Below, piece by piece: positions 16,118 through 24,769 of a stretch of DNA of 64,000 nucleotides. Position 1 is the stretch's first letter. Each line of letters opens with the position of its first letter. The notes beneath the pieces were generated by a model. That model did no database searches. It had not been told where the DNA came from and worked only from the letters and a program-made list of their open reading frames with translations. Both the position numbers and the translations under genes were made by a program. Source of the stretch: Melioribacteraceae bacterium (GTDB lineage: Bacteria > Bacteroidota > Ignavibacteria > Ignavibacteriales > Melioribacteraceae); assembly GCA_015493615.1 (NCBI GenBank), contig WGCV01000002.1, positions 62,001-126,000 of the forward strand, read 5' to 3'.

Positions 16118-16588
16118 ATGAATAATCATTTTATTAAAAGAAAATTATTTGCCGCGCTGATATTTCTTTTTGCCTCAATGTTTACGTCGTGTTCGTCGAT
16201 TACAATTAAACCGGTTCAGTACGGCTGGCCCGTTGAAAATGTCGTCAAAATAGCTTCCGACTTTAACATTACATTTCCCCGCTATTCAATTTCAATGAAC
16301 GTTAAAAGTATCTTTGAAAAGGAAAATTTGATAAAAAACGGTTCCCCCGTTTCACACCAAGTCCGTTTTATCAGAGATAACAGAGGATACTACTATCTTA
16401 CCGGAGAAATGTTTAAGAATGTTTACGTGCTTGTTCCCGAAGACTCCGAAATGAAAGTCGTAAATGTAATTTTGATTAATAAAAAAGGAATGGTTTCGCC
16501 CGCAATGAATCAACGCGGCAACTACATTGAACTTCTTTTAAACAACGGTAAAAAAAGATTAAAAATAAATAACGACGGAATTTTATAA
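16118..16588 (+). CDS. Hypothetical lipoprotein
   Basis: A 156-residue protein with a type II signal peptide: a basic start, a hydrophobic core and the lipobox FTSC followed by SS, so Cys near residue 25 should be lipidated. The mature part has mixed alpha/beta character with FIRDNRGYYYLTGEMFKNVYVLVPEDSEM in the middle. No family is recognised. It starts 3 bp after the peptidase gene, and its stop overlaps the next start (TAATG), so the three genes are probably translated together. It may be an envelope assembly or anchoring factor, but nothing in the sequence proves this. Confidence 0.7.
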   Translation: MNNHFIKRKLFAALIFLFASMFTSCSSITIKPVQYGWPVENVVKIASDFNITFPRYSISMNVKSIFEKENLIKNGSPVSHQVRFIRDNRGYYYLTGEMFKNVYVLVPEDSEMKVVNVILINKKGMVSPAMNQRGNYIELLLNNGKKRLKINNDGIL

Positions 16589-17877
16589 TGCTGAAAAAAT
16601 CACTGCTGCTGCTTCTACTTTTCTCCTTTACTTTGCCGATTTTAGGTCAATCCGATTATATATATTTGCAAGAATTTAAGAAAGGCGTCAAAAAAATTGA
16701 GCTTAAAATAAAAAAATCAAAAACCGAAGATGAACTTAAAAAAATCTCCGAAGATATTGTCGGCTTTTATACTTATCACAAGATGAGGCAGAACTTTTTG
16801 GATAAAGCTCTTTACCCCGACAAGTTCGATTCAATCATCGGGAAATTGAAGAAAATGGTTTCCGAAAAAGAGAAAAAAATTAAACTTTACACAAAAGCCG
16901 CTAAACTGGAAAACCAAGTAAGCGAACTTGAACGCTCTATTAATGCTCTCTCTTCAGGTTACTACAAGTCGGTAAAAACAATTGATTCGTTAAACAATGC
17001 TTTAATCATCAAGAGCGAAAGGGAAAAACTACTAAAGCGGCAAATTGCCGAGATGCAAAAAAATCTGAATAACAGAAACAATTTAATCACAGGTTTGCTC
17101 GATACTCTTCTTCTCGTTAAAAGCAGAACCGCGGATGAGCCTGAGATTGAAGGAGCTTCGAATTACATCAAAATTAACGGAGATAATCTTATCAGTCAGA
17201 TGATTACTCTGCTGAATGACAATATCAGTTATGTAAAAATTAAGAAGAAAATCAGTCCGCGCGAATATGATGAAATAATTAAGGAGCAAAAACTTTTCGA
17301 CGAAAGTTTCAATAAAATTCCGGATGACGTTTGGGGAGAGTTGCTCGGGGAAAACGTCGATATTAAAAACTTTAAGAAAAATGTAAGTCAACTAAGCGCT
17401 CTCTGGAAAAAACAAATCGATAAATCCCTTACAGCTCGCCTTTACGAGATTTTTGCCGAACATAAAGTTAAGCTCGATTCAGCCGAAACTTTTGACGATT
17501 TCCTCCAGTCTTTATTCGACTATGCGGAAAAGAAAAGCATAGAAGCCGGCTCCCACTTTGAACGTCTTCATAATTACAAGGTCTTTGCTGACACACTGTG
17601 GAATAGGGAGTTCTTAAAAAATTGGGCGCCGATACTTGAGCGGAACGGCTTTATATCAGCAGACGACATCACATCAATGCAAAACCTAAACAGCGACTGG
17701 CTGGAAAGAGCTAATAAAAAAACGCCCCTTTTCCTCTACTTAATAATAAGTTTTATTTTAGGGACAATATTGATTTATATAATAGCGGCGGCAAAAAGGA
17801 ATAAATACAAGCGTTTGGGAATTGCAAAAAAGAAGAAACGCGAATATGAAGAAAAGAAAAAAAACAGAGGTAACTAA
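16588..17877 (+). CDS. Hypothetical coiled-coil periplasmic protein with C-terminal membrane anchor
   Basis: A 429-residue protein with a signal peptide (residues 1-20), a long Lys/Glu-rich coiled coil (about 85-175, with LENQVSELERSINAL), a helical middle, and one transmembrane helix near the C-terminus (LYLIISFILGTILIYIIAAA, about 385-404) followed by a strongly basic cytoplasmic tail. This predicts an inner-membrane protein with most of its mass in the periplasm. No family is recognised. Both ends overlap neighbouring genes by one base (TAATG), linking it to the lipoprotein upstream and the acyl-CoA dehydrogenase downstream. Confidence 0.72.
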   Translation: MLKKSLLLLLLFSFTLPILGQSDYIYLQEFKKGVKKIELKIKKSKTEDELKKISEDIVGFYTYHKMRQNFLDKALYPDKFDSIIGKLKKMVSEKEKKIKLYTKAAKLENQVSELERSINALSSGYYKSVKTIDSLNNALIIKSEREKLLKRQIAEMQKNLNNRNNLITGLLDTLLLVKSRTADEPEIEGASNYIKINGDNLISQMITLLNDNISYVKIKKKISPREYDEIIKEQKLFDESFNKIPDDVWGELLGENVDIKNFKKNVSQLSALWKKQIDKSLTARLYEIFAEHKVKLDSAETFDDFLQSLFDYAEKKSIEAGSHFERLHNYKVFADTLWNREFLKNWAPILERNGFISADDITSMQNLNSDWLERANKKTPLFLYLIISFILGTILIYIIAAAKRNKYKRLGIAKKKKREYEEKKKNRGN

Positions 17878-19022
17878 TGGATTTCAATTTCACAGACGAG
17901 CAGAATGCAATTAGAAAAACCGTACGAGATTTCGCTGAACAGGAAATAAAGCCGAAAGCAAAGGAGCTTGACGAAAAGGAAGAATTTTCTCCCGAGCTGA
18001 CCAAGCGAATGGGAGATTTGGGACTTTTCGGAATGTACCTTCCCGAGAAGTACGGAGGAATCGGCTCCGATACGCTTTCTTATATAATCGCCGTTGAAGA
18101 GCTGGCGCGTATAGACGGCTCGCACGCCGCAACGCTTGCGGCTCATAATTCATTGGGAATCGGACCTTTATATTACTACGGCACCGAAGAACAAAAACAG
18201 AAATATTTGCCGAAACTGACCACAGGGGAACATCTCTGGGCGTTTGGATTAACCGAACCTAACGCAGGCTCTGATTCCCGCGGAACAAAAACAACCGCCA
18301 CGCTCGAAAACGGAAATTGGAAAATTAACGGTTCGAAAATTTTTATTACAAACGGTTCTTCCGATTTATCGCTCGGCGTTACAGTCCAGGCGATTACCGG
18401 AATGAACGGCGACCGGAAGGAATATTCGACAATAATCGTAGAAACAGGAACTCCCGGATTTACGGCAAAAACAATGCACGGAAAAATGATGTGGAGAGCA
18501 TCGGTTACATCCGAGCTTTATTTCGACGACTGCGTTGTTCCGGAGGAAAATCTACTTGGGGCAACAGGACAAGGTTCAAAGATTATGTTAAGCACTTTGG
18601 ATAACGGACGCCTCTCAATAGGCGCAATGGGCTTGGGACTGGCGCAGGGCGCTTACGAAATGGCATTAAAACACGCGCAGGAAAGAGTTCAGTTCGGTCG
18701 CCCGATTGTTAAATTTCAGACGATTGCTTTCAAGTTGGCGGATATGGCGCTTAAAGTTGAACTTGCGCGCAATCTGCTTTATAAAGCATGCTGGCTCAAA
18801 GATACCGGAAAACCTTTCGCAAAAGAAGCCGCTATGGCTAAACTCTATTGCAGCGAAGTTGCAAAGGAAGTAGCCGACGATGCCGTTCAGATTCACGGCG
18901 GATACGGTTTAATGAAGGAATACGACATCGAGCGATTCTACCGCGATCAGAGACTTCTGCAGATTGGCGAAGGGACATCCGAGATTCAGCGGCTTGTTAT
19001 ATCAAGACACATAACCGGATAA
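17877..19022 (+). CDS. Acyl-CoA dehydrogenase (short-chain/butyryl-CoA type)
   Basis: An FAD enzyme that makes trans-2-enoyl-CoA from acyl-CoA. Family signatures are FGLTEPNAGSDSRGTKT (near 122-138), RVQFGRPIVKFQ (near 270) and the C-terminal QIHGGYGLMKEYDIERFYRD. The catalytic base is Glu365 in IGEGTSEIQR, the position used by short- and medium-chain enzymes. The length of 381 aa is standard. It could work with the crotonase at 32355 and the 3-hydroxyacyl-CoA dehydrogenase at 43228, although these are encoded far apart. Electron-transfer flavoprotein genes are not in the window. Confidence 0.94.
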   Translation: MDFNFTDEQNAIRKTVRDFAEQEIKPKAKELDEKEEFSPELTKRMGDLGLFGMYLPEKYGGIGSDTLSYIIAVEELARIDGSHAATLAAHNSLGIGPLYYYGTEEQKQKYLPKLTTGEHLWAFGLTEPNAGSDSRGTKTTATLENGNWKINGSKIFITNGSSDLSLGVTVQAITGMNGDRKEYSTIIVETGTPGFTAKTMHGKMMWRASVTSELYFDDCVVPEENLLGATGQGSKIMLSTLDNGRLSIGAMGLGLAQGAYEMALKHAQERVQFGRPIVKFQTIAFKLADMALKVELARNLLYKACWLKDTGKPFAKEAAMAKLYCSEVAKEVADDAVQIHGGYGLMKEYDIERFYRDQRLLQIGEGTSEIQRLVISRHITG

Positions 19023-19337
19023 AATTCTATAAACGGATTGATCTGTTGAACCGTCTCGTCCGCTTTGTCGGACGCTTGTTTTTTGGCGCCGTCTCGTCAT
19101 TGCGAACTGCGACGTTAGGAGCAGTGAAGCAATCTTACTGGGAAACAAACTGTTGCAGAATGTTCAAAACCGGTTTAACAGCTGAGGTTGAATACCGGTG
19201 AGATTGCCACGCCCATCCACTATCGTGGATTGTCTCGCAATGACATTTTTTTTATATAAGTTTTGGTGTCCTTACGAGGTGCGGAGCGACGAACTTGCCC
19301 CGACCGACTTTTTGGTTAGGAGCGGACAGTGTATTTT
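19023..19337. other. Repeat-filled gap between convergent genes
   Basis: No gene was found in these 315 bp. The gap holds a small hairpin (GTCCGCTTTGTCGGAC, near 19058-19073), a complete R2 element (19096-19243), and a GAGGTGCGGAGCGAC..CCCCGACCG fragment (about 19274-19327). Confidence 0.65.
19096..19243. repeat. Complete R2 element
   Basis: The element runs from GTCATTGCGA to TCGCAATGAC, with secondary inverted blocks GCAATCTTACTGG and CCGGTGAGATTGC. The core TGTTGCAGAATGTTCAAAAC with GGTTTAACAGCTGAGGTTGA recurs at 28370-28405 and 28806-28853. About 148 bp, no coding capacity. Confidence 0.72.
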
Positions 19338-20474
19338 TTATCTCTCAACTTTTCTTTTTTTCCATTCGTAATTTCCGAAAACTCCCAACACCGCAGCTGT
19401 AACTATATACGGAATCTGAAAAATTTCCGTTAAGAAAAAATATTTCCTTAATCCTTTATCAAATAAGAATCCTTCTCCCTGCATTACGAGAAAATATTCA
19501 AGCAAAATCTTAGTGGTAAATAAAAAGAAAAATATCTCGCCCGACTTCCCTACTCCGGCAAGAGCCAAAATAGGCAGGAGCAAAAGGAGAAGATAGAATA
19601 GGAATACTCCGCTCAAAAAAATTGTAATTCCCTTATTGAAATAAAATAAACTTTTGCTTGCCCATCGTCTTCTCTGTTGCATAAATCCGTTTAGGTCGGA
19701 ATTCCCTTTTGAACTTACGAGCGCGTTGTTATTCCACGCATATTTAATATCATAACTTGTCTGCGCGGCAATTTTCTGCATCAAAATTTCATCGTCTCCC
19801 GAACTCAGATGCATATTGTCTTCGTATCCTCCTACCTCGAAGAAAACAGACTTTCGGAAGGCGAGATTAGCTGCATTTGCAATAATAGGCTTTTTAATTC
19901 CGATTAATCCCGCGCCGGTAATCACGAGTCCGGCAAATTCGAGACTCTGCATTTTTTCAAAAAGTGAATTCCCCGAATCGAACTTCACAGGTCCGGAAAC
20001 AAGAGCCGTGTTATCGTCAAAGAAAGAAGTTAGAGTTTCAAGCCACTTCGGAGAAACTCTGCAATCGGCGTCGGTTGAAACAATAATCTCCCCGCTTGAT
20101 TTCGTAATTCCCTTCAACATTGCGTTTTTCTTAAATGCTCGTTTTAAATTTGAATCATTATTCAATAAAAGGATATTATTAAGAGACTTGTAATTGTTTA
20201 TTATTTCAGCCGAGTTATCGGCGGAATTATCATTAACAAAAATGATTTCAAATAGGTCATTAGGATATGTTTGTTTGGACAAATCATCAAGCAGCGCCGG
20301 AAGATTTTCGGCTTCGTCGCGGAAAGGAATAATAACGCTAAGTTTCAACCTCGGAGCGGTCTTCATAACTTTTTTGACGCTCTGCAGATTAATAATTCCG
20401 ACGTAAACAAGAATCAAAAACAGAAAATATGTTACCGAAACTACAACAATAAAAAATAGAAGGATTGAGTTCAT
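19338..20474 (-). CDS. Membrane glycosyltransferase, family 2
   Basis: A processive-type GT2 enzyme with an N-terminal anchor helix (about 4-27), a cytoplasmic catalytic domain, and three C-terminal helices (about 280-365). Catalytic motifs are visible: FVNDNSADNS (near 80, nucleotide binding), STDADCRVSP (near 133, the DXD-like metal site), GDDEIL (near 225, base) and QRRRW (near 265, acceptor/product binding). The length is 378 aa. The next gene, a flippase-like membrane protein, overlaps or abuts it at 20474, so the pair likely makes and positions a glycolipid. Donor and acceptor are unknown. Confidence 0.87.
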   Translation of the reverse strand: MNSILLFFIVVVSVTYFLFLILVYVGIINLQSVKKVMKTAPRLKLSVIIPFRDEAENLPALLDDLSKQTYPNDLFEIIFVNDNSADNSAEIINNYKSLNNILLLNNDSNLKRAFKKNAMLKGITKSSGEIIVSTDADCRVSPKWLETLTSFFDDNTALVSGPVKFDSGNSLFEKMQSLEFAGLVITGAGLIGIKKPIIANAANLAFRKSVFFEVGGYEDNMHLSSGDDEILMQKIAAQTSYDIKYAWNNNALVSSKGNSDLNGFMQQRRRWASKSLFYFNKGITIFLSGVFLFYLLLLLLPILALAGVGKSGEIFFFLFTTKILLEYFLVMQGEGFLFDKGLRKYFFLTEIFQIPYIVTAAVLGVFGNYEWKKRKVER

Positions 20475-21439
20475 TATTTGTTTTTCAAAGGGATTGAAAG
20501 TGAATAGAGGGACGGAATCAATAAATTAATCAAAAAAAGAAAAATTGCAGCGCTGAATGCAGCAGGCTCGGCAATGCCGAATTGACCGAAGAAAAAGACT
20601 GCCGCCGCTTCTCTTATGCCGATATCCGCAATGGTAACCGGAGGGAAAAAGGATTTTGAAAAAAACACAAGAAGCGAAGCAAGGTAAATTTCCGGTAAAT
20701 ATCCCGAGCCGCCGAAAGCAAAAATCAGAAGTGCGAACTGAGTGAAAACGATAAATAACTGCGCAGCCGAAAAAAGGATAAGCAGCGTTGAAGTAGAATA
20801 TGAAAGATTATCAAGAAAATTAAGTTTGTTTTCAATCTTAGTTTTGTATCGCGAAGGAATAAACGTAAGAATAAGTTTTTTCTTTTCGATGTTCGGGGAA
20901 GTTATGATAAAATAAAATGTAAAACTCAGGGACACCAACAAAATCAATAGCGGAATTGTAATCACGCTATTTACATTATAAACGGCATGAACAAAATAAA
21001 GGGAGAAGATTCCGCCGAAAAAAGAAACGAGAAAAAGCGTAGTTCCTTTATCGAGAAAAGTTGAGAATACAATATGAGCCGCGTTACGATTTTCAAATGG
21101 AAGCGCCCTGCCGATATACTCTCCGCTTCTCCAAGGGGTAATCATACCTGCTCCCACCCCCAGCATTAGAGAACGCCAAATTTTTCGTGAATCTTTTTCG
21201 CCGATTACGTCGGACAAAATTAATTTCCATTTTAAGAATTGAAATAAAATATTAGGAATTAGAAGGACAACAGCAAAAGAAAAGTAGAAATAGTTAACAT
21301 TTTCCATGCTTGCAAGAATCTCTTTAGCGTTAAATTCAAAGAGAAGAAAAGCTATTATGCCCAATGAAATCAACAGCTTGGCGATTCCGAAAGCCTTCGA
21401 TTTAACATTTGCCGGTATTTTAATTTGCTCAAAAATCAT
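20474..21439 (-). CDS. Lysylphosphatidylglycerol synthase TM-region/UPF0104-like membrane protein
   Basis: A 321-residue polytopic membrane protein with about eight hydrophobic helices. The pattern matches the AglD/MprF flippase-like transmembrane family: WRSLMLGVGAGMITPWRSGEY (near 87-107), then FSTFLDKGTTLFLVSFFGG, and KSFFPPVTIADIGIREAAAVFFFG near 265. There is no aminoacyl-transferase domain. Coupling with the GT2 gene immediately downstream (shared base at 20474) suggests a role in moving or anchoring a lipid-linked sugar. This is inference from context; many members of the family are uncharacterised. Confidence 0.8.
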   Translation of the reverse strand: MIFEQIKIPANVKSKAFGIAKLLISLGIIAFLLFEFNAKEILASMENVNYFYFSFAVVLLIPNILFQFLKWKLILSDVIGEKDSRKIWRSLMLGVGAGMITPWRSGEYIGRALPFENRNAAHIVFSTFLDKGTTLFLVSFFGGIFSLYFVHAVYNVNSVITIPLLILLVSLSFTFYFIITSPNIEKKKLILTFIPSRYKTKIENKLNFLDNLSYSTSTLLILFSAAQLFIVFTQFALLIFAFGGSGYLPEIYLASLLVFFSKSFFPPVTIADIGIREAAAVFFFGQFGIAEPAAFSAAIFLFLINLLIPSLYSLSIPLKNK

Positions 21440-21440
21440 C

Positions 21441-22331
21441 TTAAAAGAAATCTACGAAAAATCCCGCTCCGATTTGCTCCGTTTTTTGCAGAAAATATTG
21501 ACTAAGATAATGATGTCCGTGGAAATAATCCAAATAAAAAACAATTCCTTTCCCGTGCCATTTCCCTATCTTAACTCCCGCCATTGAATTTGAATTTAAT
21601 GTGTAGCCGGGGTTTGCATCGAGAAACAGATGAGAAGCGACAAAAAGATTAACGGGCGCTCCCTGAACTTCCCCGAGAACTTTAGGGAAATTAATTTCAA
21701 ATCCGGTGTAGCCGAGCCATTTTTTCATCGCGGAAGGTCGAACCAGCGTTGCGTAAGAAATAGCCGAATAGAGTTTCAGACTGTATTTGTTTTTATTGAA
21801 GATGTAAGCGGCTGTTAATACTCCCGAATCCCTTGTGTACGGAATCGGCTGTATGCCGTCAATCCAGTCGTGAATTAATCTGTTAAAATGTCCGTCAACA
21901 AAATGCGCGCTGTTGTGTACAATTCTTAAACGAACCTGCAGTTTATCTTTACCGAGTTCTTTCGTAACCGCGCCGTTACCGCCGAAAAATCCATCGAGGG
22001 CGTCAATCTGCAGTCTGTGCCCTTGAAAGCTCGTAGCAAGCGCGTACGCAAAGAAATCAATACTTAAAGTCGCATAAATTTTTTCCCGATTGAGCTTAAA
22101 TCCGAAAAGATCAACGCTTGTCCCTATGTCAACTTTCAGATTATTTGTTTTAATCAAGTACTGTACGCCGACGCGAGGCTCTTCGTAATCGGCTTTAATC
22201 GGCATAAAATTTATTCCCGAAGGGAACATTATGAATTGGAAATTACTGTTATTTACGGTTTTCGTTTTCTGCGCATAATTTGCGCCGACAAAAATCAATA
22301 GAGCTAAAAATACTTTCTGTAGAATATCCAT
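21441..22331 (-). CDS. DUF1207-like exported protein, hypothetical
   Basis: A 296-residue protein with a signal peptide (LALLIFVGANYAQ). The mature sequence looks like an outer-membrane barrel with many aromatic strands and ends in IGAGFFVDFF. The opening FMPIKADYEEPRVGVQY resembles the start of DUF1207 proteins, which share a 'pLlADpRep' type motif. It is the first gene of the three-gene minus-strand unit, one base before the flippase-like gene. The association with a glycosyltransferase and a flippase-like protein suggests an envelope glycolipid or polymer role, which is inference. Confidence 0.65.
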   Translation of the reverse strand: MDILQKVFLALLIFVGANYAQKTKTVNNSNFQFIMFPSGINFMPIKADYEEPRVGVQYLIKTNNLKVDIGTSVDLFGFKLNREKIYATLSIDFFAYALATSFQGHRLQIDALDGFFGGNGAVTKELGKDKLQVRLRIVHNSAHFVDGHFNRLIHDWIDGIQPIPYTRDSGVLTAAYIFNKNKYSLKLYSAISYATLVRPSAMKKWLGYTGFEINFPKVLGEVQGAPVNLFVASHLFLDANPGYTLNSNSMAGVKIGKWHGKGIVFYLDYFHGHHYLSQYFLQKTEQIGAGFFVDFF

Positions 22332-22467
22332 TTTTCCGTAGTGTTAATTTTCAAAAATCGAAAGAGTAAGAATAATAACTTCGGTGGAATAAATAAAATA
22401 AGATTTGATTTTTTTTAATTTTCATCCGACATTTTTTTTCAATAATTTGCAAATAAAAAAAAGAGCT

Positions 22468-23220
22468 ATGAACAGAACTTTGGTTATCCCTTCGATTGAT
22501 ATTTTACACGGTAAAACTGTTCGAGTTGTGCAGGGAATTCCCGAAATGCACACATCCGACTACGGAGACGACCCGATTGAGATGGCGATGCTTTGGCGAG
22601 CCGAAAATGCCAAGATGCTTCATATTGTTGACTTTGACGCGTCGCAAAGACAATCCAAAGAGAATTTTGAATTGGTTGAGGAAGTTTGCGACAGCGTAAT
22701 AATTCCCGTCGAATACGGCGGAGGTATTCGTTCTTTTAACGACGCCAAAGAGATATTTTCACTCGGAGTTTACAGGGTTGTAATCGGTTCCCTTTATTTC
22801 GATAATCCGACGGATTACGCTAAAATTATTGATACTTTCGGCTCCGCAAGAATTTCCGCCGCCATTGACGTTATTGACGACGAAGTTGTAACTCACGCGA
22901 GACGGGACAGAACCGGCATTGCTCCCGTTGAGCATGCCAAAAATCTTTTAAAATTCGGAGTTGAACGTTTTATCGTAACCGATATTTTACGCAACGGAAT
23001 GCTGGGCGATCCCAACATTGAGCTTTCGAGAAAGATAGCTTTGGAAACCGGAGTTAAAGTTACGCACAGCGGCGGAATCTCATCCTACGAGCATTTACTT
23101 GAATTGCAGAAAATTATCGACTCCGGAGTAGATTCGGTTATAGTGGGAAGAGCGCTTTACGAAAATAAATTCTCCTGTCAAAAAATTTGGAGAATAGCTG
23201 AAACAGATATTTTTTCATAA
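22468..23220 (+). CDS. Divergent HisA-like phosphoribosyl isomerase
   Basis: A TIM-barrel protein of the HisA/HisF family, 250 aa from the ATG at 22468. HisA features kept are PSIDILHGKTVRVVQG at the start (with the catalytic Asp), VEYGGGIRSFNDA, the second phosphate site SGGISSYEHL with IVGRALYE, and the second catalytic Asp in VTDILRNGM. Two usual HisA features differ: the 'GW' substrate loop is replaced by THARRDRTG, and the DG of 'TDIxxDG' is NG. No other histidine gene is nearby. It may be an ordinary HisA in a scattered his pathway or a paralogue with another phosphosugar substrate. Confidence 0.78.
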   Translation: MNRTLVIPSIDILHGKTVRVVQGIPEMHTSDYGDDPIEMAMLWRAENAKMLHIVDFDASQRQSKENFELVEEVCDSVIIPVEYGGGIRSFNDAKEIFSLGVYRVVIGSLYFDNPTDYAKIIDTFGSARISAAIDVIDDEVVTHARRDRTGIAPVEHAKNLLKFGVERFIVTDILRNGMLGDPNIELSRKIALETGVKVTHSGGISSYEHLLELQKIIDSGVDSVIVGRALYENKFSCQKIWRIAETDIFS

Positions 23221-23237
23221 AACAATAAGGAGATTAA

Positions 23238-23711
23238 ATGCTTGAAATAAAAAAGATTTTAGTCCCGATTGATTTTTCCGATTATTCCTTAAAAGCTCTT
23301 GATTATGCAATTGATTTTGCGGCGGTAACGAAAGCCGAATTGTTTATTGTTAACGTAATTGAGCCGATTGTTTACCCCACTGATTTTACTATGGGAGAAG
23401 TTGTTCCTACGTTTGAATCAACGATAGAAGTAAATTTTTCGGATCAGCTTAAGAAAATCGCGGAAGAAAAAATCGGAGACAAACTTAAATATCACTTACT
23501 TACAAAAGAAGGACGACCTTTTCTCGAAATAATCAGCGCGGCAAAGGAAACGGACGCCGATTTAATAATAATCGCCACACACGGTCACACCGGAATGGAA
23601 CATATTCTTTTCGGCAGCACGGCTGAGAAAGTTGTTAGAAAAGCTCCCTGCCCCGTGCTTTCGTTAAGAGATCCGATTAAAGGTTTTTCATACGGGAAAA
23701 ATGAGAAATAG
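23238..23711 (+). CDS. Universal stress protein (UspA family)
   Basis: A 157-residue cytoplasmic stress-response protein. It opens with KILVPIDFSDYSLKALDYAI and carries the ATP-binding signature G-2x-G-9x-G(S/T) in THGHTGMEHILFGSTAEKVV followed by CPVL. A strong AAGGAG ribosome binding site lies 7 bp before the ATG. The eIF2B-like gene downstream overlaps it by 11 bp, so the two are coupled. The physiological trigger is not visible from the sequence. Confidence 0.92.
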   Translation: MLEIKKILVPIDFSDYSLKALDYAIDFAAVTKAELFIVNVIEPIVYPTDFTMGEVVPTFESTIEVNFSDQLKKIAEEKIGDKLKYHLLTKEGRPFLEIISAAKETDADLIIIATHGHTGMEHILFGSTAEKVVRKAPCPVLSLRDPIKGFSYGKNEK

Positions 23712-24486
23712 TTTTCAAAATAGACTGGATAAAATCCTTGCGGATAATAAGTCCGGCAGCGGCGATTTGGTTTCAGCAATTGTTCTTTTGCTTAAGGAGA
23801 AACTTATTGCCGGAGAAAGCGTTGAAGAGGAAATCAAAATTATTTCGGAACGACTGGATGAATTTGCCATAATAGAATCGCTAATGAATAACCTTAAAAA
23901 CACGCCTGTTGCCGAACGACTTTTTTTGTTAAATCAATTCGAGGAAGAACAATCCGCCGTTTACAAAATTATTTATAAAAACCTAAAACCCCGCTTGAAA
24001 AAAGCTCCGGTTATTACTACGCTTTCAAACAGTAAGACGATTGTAGAAATAATGAAATTAATTTTTCTAGACTTTCCGTCCGTTTCGGTTTACGTTTCCG
24101 AAAGCCGTCCGATCAACGAAGGAGTTATGATGGGCGAAACGCTTGCGGACATAGGTTTGAATACTACAATTATAACCGAAGCGATGCTTCCCGAGTTTGT
24201 AAGCAAAAGTGATTTTGCTCTTATCGGAGCGGACAAAATTTTATCAAACGGAAAAGTAATTAACAAAGTCGGTTCGCGCTTGCTTGCCATTTTATGCAGA
24301 TTCTACGGCAAACCGTTTTATGTAGCCGCCGATAAAAGAAAATTCACGGATGAGAAGTTGTTCATTCAAAAACCTCATCCGAGCAGTGAACTTTATTCTC
24401 CTAAGAATTCAAAAATTAAAGTCGCCGAAAACTATTACTTTGAAACAATAGACCCGGAATTAATTACGGGAATTTTCACCAATTAA
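23701..24486 (+). CDS. eIF2B-alpha/MtnA-like isomerase family protein
   Basis: A 261-residue member of the IF-2B superfamily, which includes methylthioribose-1-phosphate isomerase and archaeal ribose-1,5-bisphosphate isomerase. The N-terminal 90 residues are helical. The Rossmann part shows ITTLSNSKT, VYVSESRPINEG (the substrate arginine motif) and LIGADKILSNGKVINKVGS (the catalytic Asp region). It lacks the THCNTG cysteine motif of MtnA (compare 5639-6655), having TTLSNSKT in its place. Its neighbour HisA-like gene also handles phosphoribosyl compounds, so a pentose-phosphate isomerase role is plausible but not shown. Confidence 0.8.
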   Translation: MRNSFQNRLDKILADNKSGSGDLVSAIVLLLKEKLIAGESVEEEIKIISERLDEFAIIESLMNNLKNTPVAERLFLLNQFEEEQSAVYKIIYKNLKPRLKKAPVITTLSNSKTIVEIMKLIFLDFPSVSVYVSESRPINEGVMMGETLADIGLNTTIITEAMLPEFVSKSDFALIGADKILSNGKVINKVGSRLLAILCRFYGKPFYVAADKRKFTDEKLFIQKPHPSSELYSPKNSKIKVAENYYFETIDPELITGIFTN

Positions 24487-24500
24487 AAGAAGTCTTTTAA

Positions 24501-24632
24501 AAACTTAAAATTTGCATATTGAGTTCGCCAAGCTTACCCCAACTACTTTTTGTGGGGGTGAGAATCTCAAAATTTATATTTGTGACAGTATGGTTTTAGA
24601 GATTGCCACGTCGCTCCGCTCCTCGCAATAAC
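24501..24632. repeat. R1/R2 mosaic
   Basis: The left part (AAACTTAAAATTTGCATATT then GAGTTCGCC) is an R1 end. 24524-24567 is a 44-bp block identical in reverse complement to 13701-13744. The right part, 24599-24632, is the R2 core GAGATTGCCACGTCGCTCCG to CTCGCAATAAC. Two repeat families are joined in a single stretch. Confidence 0.7.
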
Positions 24633-24769
24633 AAAAATTGAATTTGTAGAACTTATTGCTCCAACCAAAAAAGGTCGGGGCAAGGTTTGCTTCAATCAAA
24701 ATATGTTCCGAATCCTTTTAGTTGGGATGACACATTATTCAATTATGCAAACCTTAAAGAAACCTTTGC

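Noticed and set aside
23701-24486. Calling the eIF2B-like gene a second mtnA
   Set aside because: The THCNTG cysteine motif of MtnA is replaced by TTLSNSKT and the protein is about 80 residues shorter.
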